A stretch of DNA of 44,061 nucleotides from Gracilaria vermiculophylla (taxonomy: Eukaryota; Rhodophyta; Florideophyceae; Gracilariales; Gracilariaceae). Shown here piece after piece: positions 1-10,876 of this stretch. The stretch covers positions 3,451,843 to 3,495,903 of the forward strand of contig JAHNZQ020003150.1 of assembly GCA_019155205.2 (NCBI GenBank), given 5' to 3'. The notes beneath the pieces are model-generated. The model made no database searches. It was not told the origin of the DNA and saw only the letters and a program-made list of their open reading frames with translations. Each line of letters starts with the position of its first letter. Positions within the stretch are counted from its first letter, which is position 1. Position numbers and translations under genes: made by a program.

Positions 1-132
1 ATGATCATATGTTTTTGAAACGTTTTTTTGACTTCACTTTTTTCTGAAACCTATTTTTGTAGGCGTACAGTATACATTTGTTCGTTTTTTTGAGATTTCA
101 CAGCATGTCGTATGTTTTTGAAACAGTGTGTA
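1..132 (+). mobile_element. Right end of a Tc1/mariner-type transposon (partial)
   Basis: The first 132 bases match the right end of the Tc1-like element at 31929-32065. Both carry a subterminal copy of the terminal motif (around 6-21 here) and an outer copy ending in TA (about 105-132). The transposase part lies off the left edge of the window. Sequence just beyond the terminus also matches copy 2, so this end belongs to the left copy of the segmental duplication and is not an independent insertion. Seen directly as an internal repeat; the family name comes from the transposase relic in the second copy. Confidence 0.65.
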
Positions 133-133
133 C

Positions 134-1786
134 TTATAACAACCAACTGGCAGGCCTGTCCTGCGGAGAAACTGATTTATAGGTTGATGTTCTACAGCTG
201 GGTTATGAAAATATTGGCCCCTAGTAGAATTGCTCCAATCGTGGCAGTACTAAGCGAATATTTTTGTTTTTTGTTCAAGTTGGGATGTCCTTCGAGCATC
301 TTTGGTATTTTTGCGCAATAAAATTACCGAAATACTATGGTGCTTTTAGGATCACTGAAAAGAATGGTCGAAAAAGTAATGCACCTGTCCAAGCACCACT
401 TTACGTCACTAATATAAAACGGAATCATTTATTTTTTAGAAGTGAATTGTTTCTTTTTTTCAGGATAATTTAGTTTCTCGATTGTTCCTTGCTTATACTG
501 TAATAGTTGTGTTGATTAAAAATGATGAGGAGTTCTTTTGAAAATGAATAAGATAAAACATATCACGATTCATTTCAAAACATTTTGTTGTATATTTGGC
601 ATTAAAAGATGCCAAACACCCTTAGCGTTGATATTAAAGATAGCCTCTTCAGAAATAGTTTTGGTTTTTATGCTATTAATTTTTGATAGTAAGTTAATAA
701 TTTTATATTCAAAATCGGAGATGTTTTATACTCAAGATGTAGATTTTACATATTATAATAATTTATTGTGGAACATGAATTTCAAGTCGCATTTGGAACC
801 AGTAAAATAGTTTTCGCAAATATTTTGTTTTCATGAAGTCTGGTTTTGAACACTTCAAGTGCTTGAGTGAAAAGAAAACGATCGTTGTTGCTGGAAGAAT
901 AAGACTTTACAGGTAACGGCTATGCTGAAGAAAGTTTTTTATTGTATACAGAATGCTGTTCACAATTTTACTCACATAATTGAGCAAAACATGAGTGTAA
1001 TACGGAAGGATAAAAATGTGATCCCCAGGAGAGTATGGCTGATTCTCGATCGCCAACAGAAAATTGCCTGTATTTGATAGTAAATGCTGTTCGGAGATCA
1101 GTGTAACACTGCGGGGCGGAAGATGCGGTACGAAGAGGATTCTGAGTGATTCTCGTAGACAGACAGCAGACCCTTCGTCTTTAATAGTAGATAACGTGCG
1201 GCGATCATTAATCTAGCTTAAACTGACAATATACTATTCGATTCACAACTCGAAGACAGTGTAGTTTGCAGACTGTCTTCGAGACACTAGTGGACGAGAG
1301 TGTGTCTTGTAGACTGTCTTTGTAGATTTGTGTGTCCTTATACGTTTACTTCTATCTGTGTTACAATCAGTGGTCTACAATGAACATACACTACTCCTTG
1401 AGAGACAATGCCCGGAGACAGTCCAGCTCATAGAGAGCCTCAAAAGATCACCGGGGCCCATCGCGTTCATCTGTGTTGAAATAAGGCTTCAACGTAGACA
1501 TCCAGTAGATACGTTTTTCCCCAGTTTTTACGAAAAAACATCATAGTACCGTTAAAGAGCAAAAAATCTGCAAATAATGACAATTATAGAAATAGTTGTT
1601 TAAAAACGCGGATGCAATCCGTCAACGAATAATCCGATTAACTTTGAAATCTATACGGATTATGTAGGAACTCAGTTATTCCTGCAGCATAATTTCGTTT
1701 TTAATTGAAGATTGAAACTTAAAACGTTTAAACATTGTCTGGCGACCGAAAATTCAAATGCGTTTTACAGATCAATATTATAACAA
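134..1786. mobile_element. 1.6-kb insertion flanked by a 9-bp direct repeat
   Basis: TTATAACAA occurs at 134-142 and again at 1778-1786. The paralogous segment at 32066-32100 has a single related site with nothing inserted, so copy 1 is the filled site and copy 2 the empty one. A 9-bp target duplication is typical of Mutator-like elements. However, no clear terminal inverted repeats or transposase were found, and the open frames inside are short and unrecognised. The interior is AT-rich and carries a dispersed repeat at about 1105-1345. It could be non-autonomous or a decayed element. Confidence 0.5.
1105..1345 (+). repeat. Dispersed ~240-bp repeat, copy 1 of 3
   Basis: This segment resembles 7945-8185 and 37868-38115, which lie downstream of the two short secreted genes. 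All three begin near the phrase GCGGAGCGGAAGAT (GCGGGGCGGAAGAT here), and all carry repeated GAAGACAGTGTAG and AGACTGTCTT words. This copy holds a perfect 11-bp inverted repeat (1249-1259 with 1273-1283, loop 13 nt). Similarity stops on both sides, so the unit is mobile or transferred rather than part of the block duplication. Function unknown. Confidence 0.5.
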
Positions 1787-1904
1787 ATGTGCTTGTGTCT
1801 ATCAAGCAGCCAAATTTGCACTGATTATATGTCATTCATACTTTATGGATTCCCGCAACTCCATGCATTGTCTTCACGCGATAACCGCAGTGTAGTTCGT
1901 GCCC

Positions 1905-2342
1905 TGTAACGTAGAGTACATTGTTGTGCTGCTACCCTGCAGCTTGGATGCCGCCATAAGGCGCGGCATCCAATTACCGGCCGTCATTCAAGGCCGCCGA
2001 ATTGTTTTTTGACCCAGTGTAATTCCAGCCCTCCTTCGCTCCTCTGTCCACGGCACCGTCGGTCGGTACAGGGGCCTGAAGCGAGTGGTAGCGCCCATCC
2101 ACCTAAGGCTACCAGACCAAGGCAGGCGAAGCTCTGCGAAAGTCCTCCGACAGAGCCGTGAAGAAAGTTCGCGACAAAGACGCCAACCCCCCTCGCGCCT
2201 GTAAAAGCCGGACGTCTTCTTCTGCACTCTTACTGTGGGGAGTCAATGGTCCGTCGCAAGACACAAGCGCCGTCGTCTTGCTTCCGCACTTCGCTCCGTC
2301 TCCACCTGTCGTTGCGCCAGCCACGTGGATCGACACGCAACA
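1905..2342. mobile_element. GC-rich ~440-bp insertion, possible solo LTR
   Basis: Copy 1 matches copy 2 up to about 1904 and again from about 2343; the 438 bases between are absent from 32180-32200. The inserted piece is much more GC-rich than its surroundings, begins TGTAACG and ends CAACA, as LTRs often do. It contains a perfect 11-bp hairpin (1944-1954 with 1963-1973). No target-site duplication is clear and no internal retroelement sequence adjoins it, so the solo-LTR reading is an inference. The short open frames inside overlap on both strands and are not genes. Confidence 0.35.
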
Positions 2343-2565
2343 ATTGTGACTGGCTTTGGAGCGTCGTGTTGCCAAGTGCCGCGACTTGGAAGTGTCGTAA
2401 TGCGACTTTTCGCGATGTGGTTTCAAATACTCTCGCGACGCCCGAAACTTAGTATCTATTCAAGATAAACACTTAAAGGATTGCATCCTCCCACATATAG
2501 TCATATTTCTATTTACTTCCGTGTAGGAACATAGATTTGCTCATTTACTCTTATATCTAAAATTT

Positions 2566-2850
2566 TTAGCAACTATGCATGTCGCCATGGTCTTCATTAA
2601 AAGCACGCAAGATTGTCGCACAAGACTTTTGCCATAGTTTATCGGAGTGGGAAGAAATACATTTCGCTTGCAAAGATCTCAAAGACTGGGCTACGTCACC
2701 GGATACATCATCTCTCGACCCTTTGCTGTCATAACATTCTCCTGACCAGAAACAGTGCCATCGTTCAATGAATGGACTGCTTGAGTTGAGATTTACAGAT
2801 AACACAACGATTCCTTCATCACGACATCGTCTTCTCGCAGACACGCTTTT
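2566..2850 (-). pseudogene. C-terminal stub of a secreted metallopeptidase-like gene
   Basis: The 92-residue minus-strand frame matches the C-terminal 80 or so residues of the intact gene at 32421-33521. The shared core is SLRSLQ followed by KC, with GDVA just before it, and the ending resembles that of the parent. The parent's second catalytic motif, NEGWA, is ruined here: the frame reads IERWHCFW, and the related Asn-Asp-Gly codons lie in another frame, so there is a frameshift. The HExxH part, cysteine-rich region and signal peptide are missing. Beyond 2850 the sequence changes abruptly to an unrelated OGT-like relic. The 3' flank (2343-2560) also matches copy 2. This is the dead peptidase copy of the left duplication block. 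Confidence 0.8.
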
Positions 2851-3119
2851 GTGAACGTCTATTTTTGCGCCGGAGATAGAAATCTTCGTGGGCCATGTAT
2901 TTTCGAACCGCCTCTTATTTTGGCGCCGTGAGCAAACTTAATTCTCCTTCACCTATGGGCCGACGCCTCCGTGATACGGTCATCATCTTGCACTTCGCGC
3001 CCCGCCCTTCATTGCCTCGCCAGCTTGGTTTGCGTTCCGATCACCCAACTCAGTCACTGCGCCCGTCTTCCTGTTCTCCTTTTTCCTCGGCATACTCAAT
3101 TGCTCACGCTCCATTCGCC

Positions 3120-4860
3120 ATGCCTGTCCAGTCGCATAACCCCTTCTACCCACACCATCTGCTCAAATTATCCCAGAGTATTTTGCCACCGCCTCTTCCC
3201 CAACCACAGGAACATGGCCAAGACTCTGGAGAAGGCAACGTCTCTTTCATTCCAGCCATCCATGGTGGCATGCATGCCTCGCAGCAACTTGTAATGCATA
3301 TTCAGCGCTTTCAAATCAAACCCCTCATCTCGCTGCACCGCTCGTTAATGTGCAATCCTCAACTGCTAGCGACTCGCATTCCCACCTTCAACAACATCAG
3401 CTCCAGAGCAAGAGCGAGATCCAGGCAGTTCAATATTTGTCACACCCGTCCATCGCTTCAAATGCCCTGCAAAATACAAAACCAGTTCTTGGCATAGCCA
3501 CCCCATCACAAGCACGAGGACGCAAAGCTACAGAGCATTTCGTATCCGATAACTGATCGTCCGAACACGACGGACGACGGCACTGCAACAAACCTAGCTA
3601 GCCTTCATCAACACGATGCGCACTCCAATGCAGCAGCAACCACACCTTGTACAACTGCACCAATTTTTCAACGCTAGTGGTCAATTCGTTGCGAATTGTT
3701 GCCCTGGAATATCATGCTTTCCATGAGGTCTTGTTTCCGAACTCCGTTGCAACTACCTCTGTGACACACCCTCAACCTTCGCAAAAAAAGGTGCTATTCC
3801 ATTGATGCAGTCGCCTTTCGCGCATCAGTACATTGCGTAAACCGCACAAAACAGCCTTGGTACACCTCGAAGCCATGGGAATCTTCCTCTTCAACTTAAG
3901 ATTTTGCTTTTGGCTTCAGATCCGCTGGAATCTCTGCATCAAACAGCTGCGTAACGTATGGATTTATCTCAAGAATTTGCGATGCACCACACTGCTCAGG
4001 TTTCTGCCGCCCTCGCCATGGGTATGACAGAGATTATTTCTTCCTTTACAGTTCTCTTGTTCCAGAGATACCTATGATTCTTGTCTGACTGTCGGACGCG
4101 CATGTCAGAACGAAGGATATCTCAGTCTAGCCGCTGACGTTTACCGCGCATGCGTGGCGCTTTCCCCTGATTCGACCGCAGCCCGAACCGCTTTGACGGG
4201 TGCCCTGTATACTCAAGGCCTATCTTACCCAAGTTTGTCTGATTTCACTTGGTTGGAGTTCGGTCCAGTTCTGGCCGAGGATATCTTCAACAATATCGGC
4301 AGCACTGCGCAAATTTCAACAGGATTGCAGGGGCGGAGATGGTATACCGCGCTGCGCAGAGAATATCGCCTATACACCCTGAAGCATGGAACATCCTTGG
4401 TAGTGCTATGAGAGCCCGAGGCCCAATGCTGGATGCCATGCGTTGTTGTAACGCAGCACTGGCCTGCCAGCCCGACTTTTCTACCGCATTGTAATGTGGC
4501 CGTTCTCCTTCGAGCCTATGGAAACTCTCAGAAAACAGAGACGCAATGCAGAGCGGCGTTGATGGAAAATCCTGATCTCGTCGAAGCCGCTGACAGACTT
4601 GGTACATCCTTGCGAGGCATGGCTCAAACAGATAAAGCGATTCCGTTCTATATTCGAGTTTTCGCCGCTCCCTCGGATGCTGCCGATCGTCATGCAAACC
4701 TGGCTAATTCATACAAAGATCTGAACAAGATCGAGAAGTGTGTAGCGAGCTACCAGACAGCTCTTCCACTACAGAATGATCTTCCGGACGCGGTTTGTAT
4801 CATGGTGCATTCCTTGAGATTAGTTTGCCACTGGTCACACTGAACCCGATACTTTGCAAC
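3120..4860 (+). pseudogene. Decayed, apparently intronless OGT/TPR-protein-like sequence
   Basis: Broken frames across this stretch read as a Gln/Pro-rich N-terminal region (about 3150-3700) followed by tetratricopeptide repeats. The clearest part is 4249-4843, in two overlapping frames, with phrases such as NLANSYKDLNKIE and SYQTALPLQNDLPDAVC, then VHSLRLVCHW. In O-GlcNAc transferases the TPR array ends with a comparable cysteine-aspartate-tryptophan segment, with histidine in place of aspartate here. Reading continues as LLAIIDNQVE near 4860, then is lost. There are several frameshifts and stops and no recognisable introns, which suggests a processed copy or a fragment carried by another element. 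It replaces the 5' two thirds of the copy 1 peptidase gene. The OGT identification is by recognition only. Confidence 0.45.
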
Positions 4861-5307
4861 TCTGCTCGCTATCATCGATAATCAGGTAGAAGTGATGATA
4901 AGAAACCCGGGAACCCGGTGTCGCGAACAACCTACGTTACTGGGCGCTTATTCTAGTGCTCGTCGCTCGAGGTCGGAAACAGAGGAGTTGTGTTCTACGA
5001 GCACTGGTCGGGAAGAGAATTGTGACAAGCTTGCACGGAGAAATTATATTCATCACCCGTCTCCCCCAGCTGTTTTCAGGAGATTTAAGCTGAAAGCCAG
5101 GTTTGCAAAAATTATCACGCGTTCACCGTCCGTCGTTTCTGCCGTTCTCATCAGGGGACTATCGAGCGTTCAGCCATTGTATGCTGCGATTTATTCCCCA
5201 TGTCTAAAACTGTTGATGAGTTTGTCCGCTGCTTATGCGCCAAGGGCGGGGTCAATCGCGGCAGGTACTTGTTGTGTAGCGGATATGGAAGCTGCGGGAT
5301 AGGGACG
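4861..5307. other. Unassigned segment between the OGT relic and the duplicated block
   Basis: A 136-codon frame on the plus strand (4892-5302) and other frames are open here, but none gives a recognisable protein, and they conflict. The composition is close to the preceding OGT-like stretch, so this could be its degenerate continuation. Sequence shared with copy 2 and with the 21-kb fragment starts at about 5308. Confidence 0.3.
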
Positions 5308-6335
5308 TAGAGTAAGGTTCGAAGAGTTTTGCTGGCCTGCATCCGAAAAGCTTTTTTCACGGCTCTCGTGAGAACTTGCGGAATACTCCGTGGCGTAGGC
5401 GGCCACGAGAATCATGTTGGAGAATTTGCTTTGCGTGAAGTGTCTAATAACGTATCGTTTCCTGACCGGAATCAACGGATAGCATTGCCCGTATTTCTTC
5501 ATTGATACCTGCACATATACTGTAAGCCGTTGACAAAACGTTGAACAGATTATTATTTTCTCGGGAGAATCACACGAGAACAGTTAGGGGAGCTTTGAGA
5601 GTCAATAGAGATGGGCAGCATTAATATCATCCTCCGATGCACATCTGACTCTCATGATGGACTCTAGCGATACTTTTTGTGGAATTTCTCTGTTGGGCGA
5701 GAAGAAAAGAAAAGAATGTAAACTCAGTAAGGTGCGGTAAACGCTGGGCACTGGGCGTCCCCTGAAACCGCAAGTACCAAACAGTTATTTCGTGTCTTTC
5801 GGATATTGCGATTCCAGGGGTCATTCTGAAAGGTAATAACATGCAACAGCCACCCTGGTCGCTGTGCAACATCTATTTTTTTTGAAGGCAAGCCCCGCAA
5901 CGAAAAAGAAAACACAGCTACTATGCGCAAGTGCGTGAAAGCCTGCTTGTAACGAAAGCAATATTCACTTCTGGAGGTTGCAAGGTCGGGCAGAGTGCGA
6001 TTGGGTGGTAACGGTTTTGCTTCACGAGGGGGTCCCGCCAGGAGGACACCTGTCCCCAACGCGCACACGCACTGTATTTGGCCGCCGCATCTCTGTAAGA
6101 GCAGCACACTTGCACTTCGAGCCGACGGCGGGCAGCTTTCGTTGCGAACACACTGCCAGAGCTTTGGCTTCGGCAAACTTGCGCTTCAGGGTGAACGGCG
6201 GTGTGCTCGAGACGAAAGAAAAGCAGTTCCGCATAAAAAGTGAATGGTGCACTCTTTTTGCTTCTGGTCGCAGATCGTGTAGTGCGAAGCAACCAACGAA
6301 AAACAGAAAGCCTATCTGGCGCTTTTTTTCTTTTT

Positions 6336-6362
6336 AGGCTGCACCATTGTGTGGTGCAACCT
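6336..6362. other. Hairpin conserved between the duplication copies
   Basis: AGGCTGCACCA (6336-6346) pairs with TGGTGCAACCT (6352-6362) across a 5-nt loop, with one G-T pair. The paralogous site at 35139-35166 forms the same hairpin, and one A-T pair has become C-G. Retention of pairing despite substitution is visible, but one covarying pair is weak evidence. Confidence 0.4.
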
Positions 6363-7085
6363 GTGAATACACAATCTCACCACTTATTTTGATGACACCT
6401 CTCTCCCTTCACAGGTGGACCACATAAATCAGTCGTGTATTCCAGGTTGTAACTTATTAAGTTTTTGACATCATAGTAGCCTAAGTTTGCAGCGCAAGTC
6501 AGCTTAGTTCAAAGAGTCTCTTCATTCAAAAAGCTTTGATGGCATTCAAGCCTATGACCAACAACCCTCTACACAAATTACCGCGAATTTCAAGGGTCAG
6601 TGGCTTGCTTCCTCATAAAATCAGGCGCCACAATGCAAGCCACTGTATGCTGCTATGAAAAAAAACCTCATCACTTGAACTGCACCAATTGGTCACTAAA
6701 TTTATCTTTTTGAGTTTAGAAGAAAGCGTCGCGAGTCGTCAGTCAGTGTACCAAACATTAAAGCGCCGTCACCGAACAGAACGCTCTTTGCAAAATAATA
6801 CCACAGAACTTGCACCTGATTCGTGGTATAATGCATACCGATACATTGCTTCCATTCCATCCTCTGCCACAAGAAAGAAAATAACCTATATCTTATTCAC
6901 AGCCAGGATAGAGAAAGTATTCCCTTGTTCTGCAACCACCAGTGAATCAGAGAGGAGAAACGGAACTCCTGGTTCCAAATTTTATTGGTCAACCAAAATA
7001 AATATAATCAAAGCTTTTATATAAACCCAAGTAGCAGTGTGCATATGCAAGAAAGCCAAAAAAACATAGGCTTTAAAGCATCACA

Positions 7086-7110
7086 GCATGCGCTTTGCGG
7101 CATATAAAAG
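7086..7110 (+). promoter_or_regulatory. Core promoter with TATA box, short secreted gene copy 1
   Basis: TATAAAAG lies at 7103-7110, preceded by GCATGCGCTTTGCGGCA. This stretch is identical upstream of copy 2 (36823-36845). Transcription would be expected to begin some 25-45 bases downstream, near the TTCAGCC/CTCAGTG words at 7139-7152, leaving a leader of roughly 80-100 nt before the ATG at 7232. The leader is also strongly conserved between copies. Confidence 0.65.
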
Positions 7111-7231
7111 CCTCAACGCACGGGGTTTATCTAGTTGTTCAGCCTCTCAGTGAACCATCAAGAATCCGACGCCTCAGCCAAAAACTTTCAATCACTGTTG
7201 TACCTCTGTTTCGGGACGTAACCCTTCTACC

Positions 7232-7702
7232 ATGAGTTCTGACGGCTTTTGCATGAAGCAACTGGTGTTTGCGATCATTGTATGCTTGGTCCTTGTTCCT
7301 TTCACTTCTGCCGAAATCGCCATGTGCCTGCACACCGGTATCTGCACGTTGGAAGGTGGCCATCACATTGAATGTCCAGCCCTCCCGAAAGAAGAGCACA
7401 TGGTTCTACATGTCATGCCCGATAAAGAAGGGGGCTTTTCGGTACAGCACATATGGAATGTTAGGCACTCTGGAAATCGCGCTGGAAACCAAACGCCATA
7501 CATTCGCACTCTGGCGACAGGAAGGTCAAATGAAATGAACATCAGCTGCCGATACGTAGACTGGCTATCAAAAGATACTCATGGGCCGGTTATCCAGAAA
7601 CTTGAGACAACTGCGAGACTTTCCATATCTTTTTCTTGCCGAGGTAAAAAACGAATAACCGTGGGACATAAAGGCAAGAGATTCTCATGCTGCTATATTT
7701 GA
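7232..7702 (+). CDS. Short secreted cysteine-rich protein, copy 1
   Basis: This 156-residue protein has a clear signal peptide (hydrophobic core about residues 9-26, probable cleavage after SA before EIAMC) and no other membrane segment. The mature part is basic at its C-terminus. Cysteines fall at 32, 38, 48, 106, 136, 153 and 154, and there is one N-glycosylation sequon (NIS, 103-105). The start is the first ATG after the promoter, with A at -3; an internal Met8 has a poorer context. The gene appears intronless. It is about 76% identical to the copy at 36968-37441, and its C-x5-C-x9-C framework, W..HS and NISC motifs match the N-terminal domain of the peptidase-like protein at 32421-33521. 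I do not recognise the family. An extracellular role, for example a salivary, venom or defence-type secretion, is a guess from architecture only. Confidence 0.85.
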   Translation: MSSDGFCMKQLVFAIIVCLVLVPFTSAEIAMCLHTGICTLEGGHHIECPALPKEEHMVLHVMPDKEGGFSVQHIWNVRHSGNRAGNQTPYIRTLATGRSNEMNISCRYVDWLSKDTHGPVIQKLETTARLSISFSCRGKKRITVGHKGKRFSCCYI

Positions 7703-8400
7703 TGGTTTCGGGTCTGCGGTCCGAATCGTTGCGCCGTTGCAAGAGCGAAGAACATCATCAACAATTTTTCAATTTAATGATGCTATTCAAGGCACGAGCT
7801 ATGCAAAGTCGCTACATTTACATATTTCTTAACCGTTTTGTCGTGACAATAAGCAGAGCGCATACTTTGTGAACTCATCAATGTGTGCAGTTGTATTCAA
7901 AACAAAACAAAATATTGGTCAGCTATGGAATCGTGTTATAAAATAGCGGAGCGGAAGATACGGTACGAAGAAGAGTCTGGCTCGTTTTCGCCGCAGAACA
8001 GCATACTCTACTTTTTTTAATGGTAGATCATGCGCTGCGGTCGCCAGTCTAGCTTGAACTGACAGTACCCTCATCGGTACGATACTGGAAGACAGTGTAG
8101 CTTGTAAACTACCCCAGAGACAGTACTTGACGACAGAGTGGGTTTTAAACTGTCTTCGTGGCTCTCAGTGGCACAGTGTCTCTACAGGTGTGTTTTACTC
8201 TGTTCAGACCGCACCTTATCATACCTTGGTAGATTGTACAAAACGATAAATTGCAGAAACGTACCCGAACACTGCGTGGGTTGCAACAGCGTAGGTTGCA
8301 CTACTCGCTGCATAGCGCTAGGTTGCACACTTTGCGTTTTCGGAGTTCTTGCTACAGTTGACGAACAACTGGGCAAGGGGAGCTCAGAAAAGGCCCTTTG
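7703..8400 (+). other. 3' flank of the short secreted gene, shared by both copies
   Basis: This stretch aligns with 37442-38330. It includes the dispersed repeat (7945-8185) and a short cluster of GGTTGCA words (8278-8325), repeated three times about 25 bases apart and also present in copy 2. Open frames here differ between the copies and are not conserved, so I call no gene. A clear AATAAA signal was not seen close to the stop codon. Confidence 0.5.
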
Positions 8401-10122
8401 ATTCCTCAGAGGGCAACCCACAAAGTGAGACACAGCAAGTGAGGGTGCCCGTTGTTTGCGCCACCAGCTTTTCCCTTGTACTGCGATCTTGCGTCAGACA
8501 ACGATTCGCTTTAGTGCTGGCCTTCGAACTTGCTCGCTCCTGCTGCGCGCCGCATCAGAGCTGTCTCGGCCGTAGCCCCACGTCTCTGCTATTCAGCTTC
8601 AGCTCACACTCAAGAATAAGGTGATTCACGTATGGTCACATAGCACAGCGTCTGATTTCTGGCATACTTTGGACTACACACCTTTGAAACCTGAAGTTCA
8701 CGGGCCACAGCCTAGGTTTTTTTAAAAGCTTTCTAAAAGATTTCAAGTGTCGGTGATCTGTATCTTGCAATTCCCAGATTCATGAGATTCTCAACATCAG
8801 AAAAGATAGCAGATATACCATTAGGCTCTGCTGTACCTTTTTTTGTAAACACCCAGAGGCAGTTGGTGTATTAGAACTGCACAGTCCCGTTGTTCAACAT
8901 AAAGTACACAAACTTTTCTACTAATTAAAATACAAAAATGAAGCAAGAGATGCAAATTTTAGTGGTACAAACAAAGGCAAAATGAAAATGATTTCGCGGC
9001 TCCTCTGCCCCTACCTGTCATCGCTGTATCACTGCCGTGGCCTCCCCTCGTTACACGTGGCTAGCGCGGATTCCTTTAGATAGGCACTACTGTCCGGCTA
9101 TACTTTTGCGATAAAAACACGATTGCTCCTGCGGCTTTCTGTCCAGATTTTAGTAGTGTTTACACGACCAGTGCTCTGGCCTCATAAATATGAGGCCAGT
9201 GTTGTGAATACAATTTCATATTATTTCCATGACTGTATTCATGCACCTATCCGACCATTCTTCTAGCTAATATGATGCCATATTGACCCATAAAAATGCC
9301 GAAACCTTTGAGAAGTTTACTAAAAAAAATAAAAACTACTGAGTTTTTGGGAAAGCGTACAGTTTGAGAATGTTAGATCTAAATTCGTTTCTGTGCGGGA
9401 AAGGCCTTCTTAACCAAGTCAGAAGGTCTTATATGCCTTCTTCTGTTCCAAAGAATAACGAACAAATGCTTTGAAGCCTTGATTGATTTTTGATCGTTCC
9501 AAAGACTTGTATTTTGTTATCTGATGTTAATTTTTTTTGAGTTATTTTTGCTATTCTATTGCACTCCATCTTTTTCAAGCTTCTTTTTAGAAGCTGTCTT
9601 TATGCTGGAGAAATGTTTTTAACATTGCATATGCTAAAAACGCCGTCTTGTGTGGCTCGTTAGGTACAGAGCTGAAAACCATTTGCTCTAGCATAAACAT
9701 AAAAGTTGAAAACTAATTACTTTAAAGCTGTACTTCATTTTTATCTTTCGAAAAGCTCAAGAACCTCATGAAAAATATTAATTTTTCATTGATGCCAAGT
9801 TTCTCATTTCAGATAGCTTTCAACAGAGGCATTGCACAGAGTGTATGTACCATTAGGTTTGTTTTATCCAGTACTCAATTTTGGCCCCATATAAGACCAA
9901 TTATGCTGTACATTCTGGGAATGGTACGGACAGTGTAACCGTTTGGTTGTACTGAAATGAGTAGTGAGTTGAAAACACATGAATCCAGTCGGATCCTCTC
10001 CTTACGAAGTAGAGCATAGGAATTGTCTCTCATAGAAAGCCTGAAAAAGTCGAGATGTGGGGCCGAGATAGCACTTTCGGCTCTTGGCGAGAAAGGTTTC
10101 GTAAAAATCCCCATACATAGGT
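8401..10122. other. No gene recognised
   Basis: This is AT-rich sequence without long or conserved frames. A somewhat GC-rich part at 8401-8630 and another at 8995-9170 are unassigned and may be old repeat fragments. A perfect 10-bp hairpin with a 4-nt loop lies at 9176-9199 (CTGGCCTCAT arms). Confidence 0.4.
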
Positions 10123-10420
10123 CTAGGTGGCTTGTGGTGGTCCTATGAAGAGGATAAAGTGAGTGCAGGCCGAGAAGGTCGCACGATCTTCGTACGTAGG
10201 GAGATCACCACAGTACTGAGAGTGAAAAGAAAAAAAGCGCGGAGAAAAGGAAGGCCACAAAATGCTAGACGAACTACGAAGCCGGAAAAAAGGCCTTATA
10301 TACATGAGGAGCACAATAAACTGATGCGAAATGTCCCCCAAACTAGAGAACTTACGCGACATGAATTCTCTAGCGTTTTAGTTGAAACACATGACATACG
10401 TTACAGGGTGTCATAAGCTC
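10123..10420 (-). promoter_or_regulatory. Promoter-like or LTR-like stretch, minus strand
   Basis: On the minus strand a TATATAA box (10296-10302) is followed by a pyrimidine-rich stretch. Upstream lies an 8-bp inverted repeat, CTAGAGAA with TTCTCTAG. Open frames on both strands are short and unrecognised. The layout fits a core promoter or the U3/R part of an LTR, but no partner LTR or internal retroelement sequence was found nearby. Confidence 0.25.
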
Positions 10421-10876
10421 GATGAGCTACGAGATCGTTTCTTTTAGATTTCAAAACGACATGGAACTGCGTTTCTTGGCAAAGCTACAAAAAAGAAAGA
10501 AAATTATTGATTTTCAGAGAGCACATTCAAGCTCACGTCATTACCAAATCAGGTGCAATGTAAGCTTAGAAAGCTTGAGCTTTTCAAAGTCTCGGATGTA
10601 ACCTAATATGATAATTGCAACCGGATTATTTTGGGATCTTTTAGAACAATAATAAAATACGACACAGTCTGAAACACAATACCATCACTACGCTCCGCAA
10701 TAGAGGTTTTCCCTGAGAAGTATTCCGTGACTGAAGAAGCTTGCAAAATTGTATAGACTTCTGACAAATAAAAGGCAAAGGACCCTGATTAAAACGTAAA
10801 TAGAATACGTAAGTTTATATGTAATGCCTCTCAAGAAATACTGCTTCTCAAATGCGTACGTACAGCAGATACTCAC
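10421..10876. other. No gene recognised
   Basis: AT-rich sequence with no convincing coding frame or repeat. It lies just downstream, on the minus strand, of the candidate membrane exon at 10877-10975. Confidence 0.3.

Larger units (their letters stand above)
5308..8400 (+). repeat. Segmental duplication block, copy 1 (short secreted gene and flanks)
   Basis: This block aligns with 34365-38330 in the same orientation, including 5' flank, promoter, coding region and 3' flank. Matches are interrupted by small indels, a local inversion near 6930-7060 and an LTR-like insertion in copy 2 (35649-35994). The first part (5308-5600) also matches 21006-21300. With the Tc1-end and peptidase segments at 1-2850, it forms one duplicated unit about 29-30 kb from its partner. 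Confidence 0.8.

Noticed and set aside
2109..2468. Several overlapping 60-105 codon frames on both strands
   Set aside because: They are a consequence of the GC-rich insertion, conflict with each other and have no conserved partner in copy 2.
2895..3497. 200-codon plus-strand frame as a host gene
   Set aside because: Overlapping frames are also open, the composition is Pro/Ser/Gln-rich, and the frame runs into the frameshifted OGT-like relic. No start context or domain supports it.
5978..6337. Overlapping frames of 70-120 codons on both strands in the duplicated 5' flank
   Set aside because: The corresponding stretch in copy 2 (34910-35130) does not keep the same frame or protein.
10132..10416. 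94-codon basic plus-strand frame
   Set aside because: A similar-length frame is open on the opposite strand, and the sequence looks like a promoter or LTR-type region.
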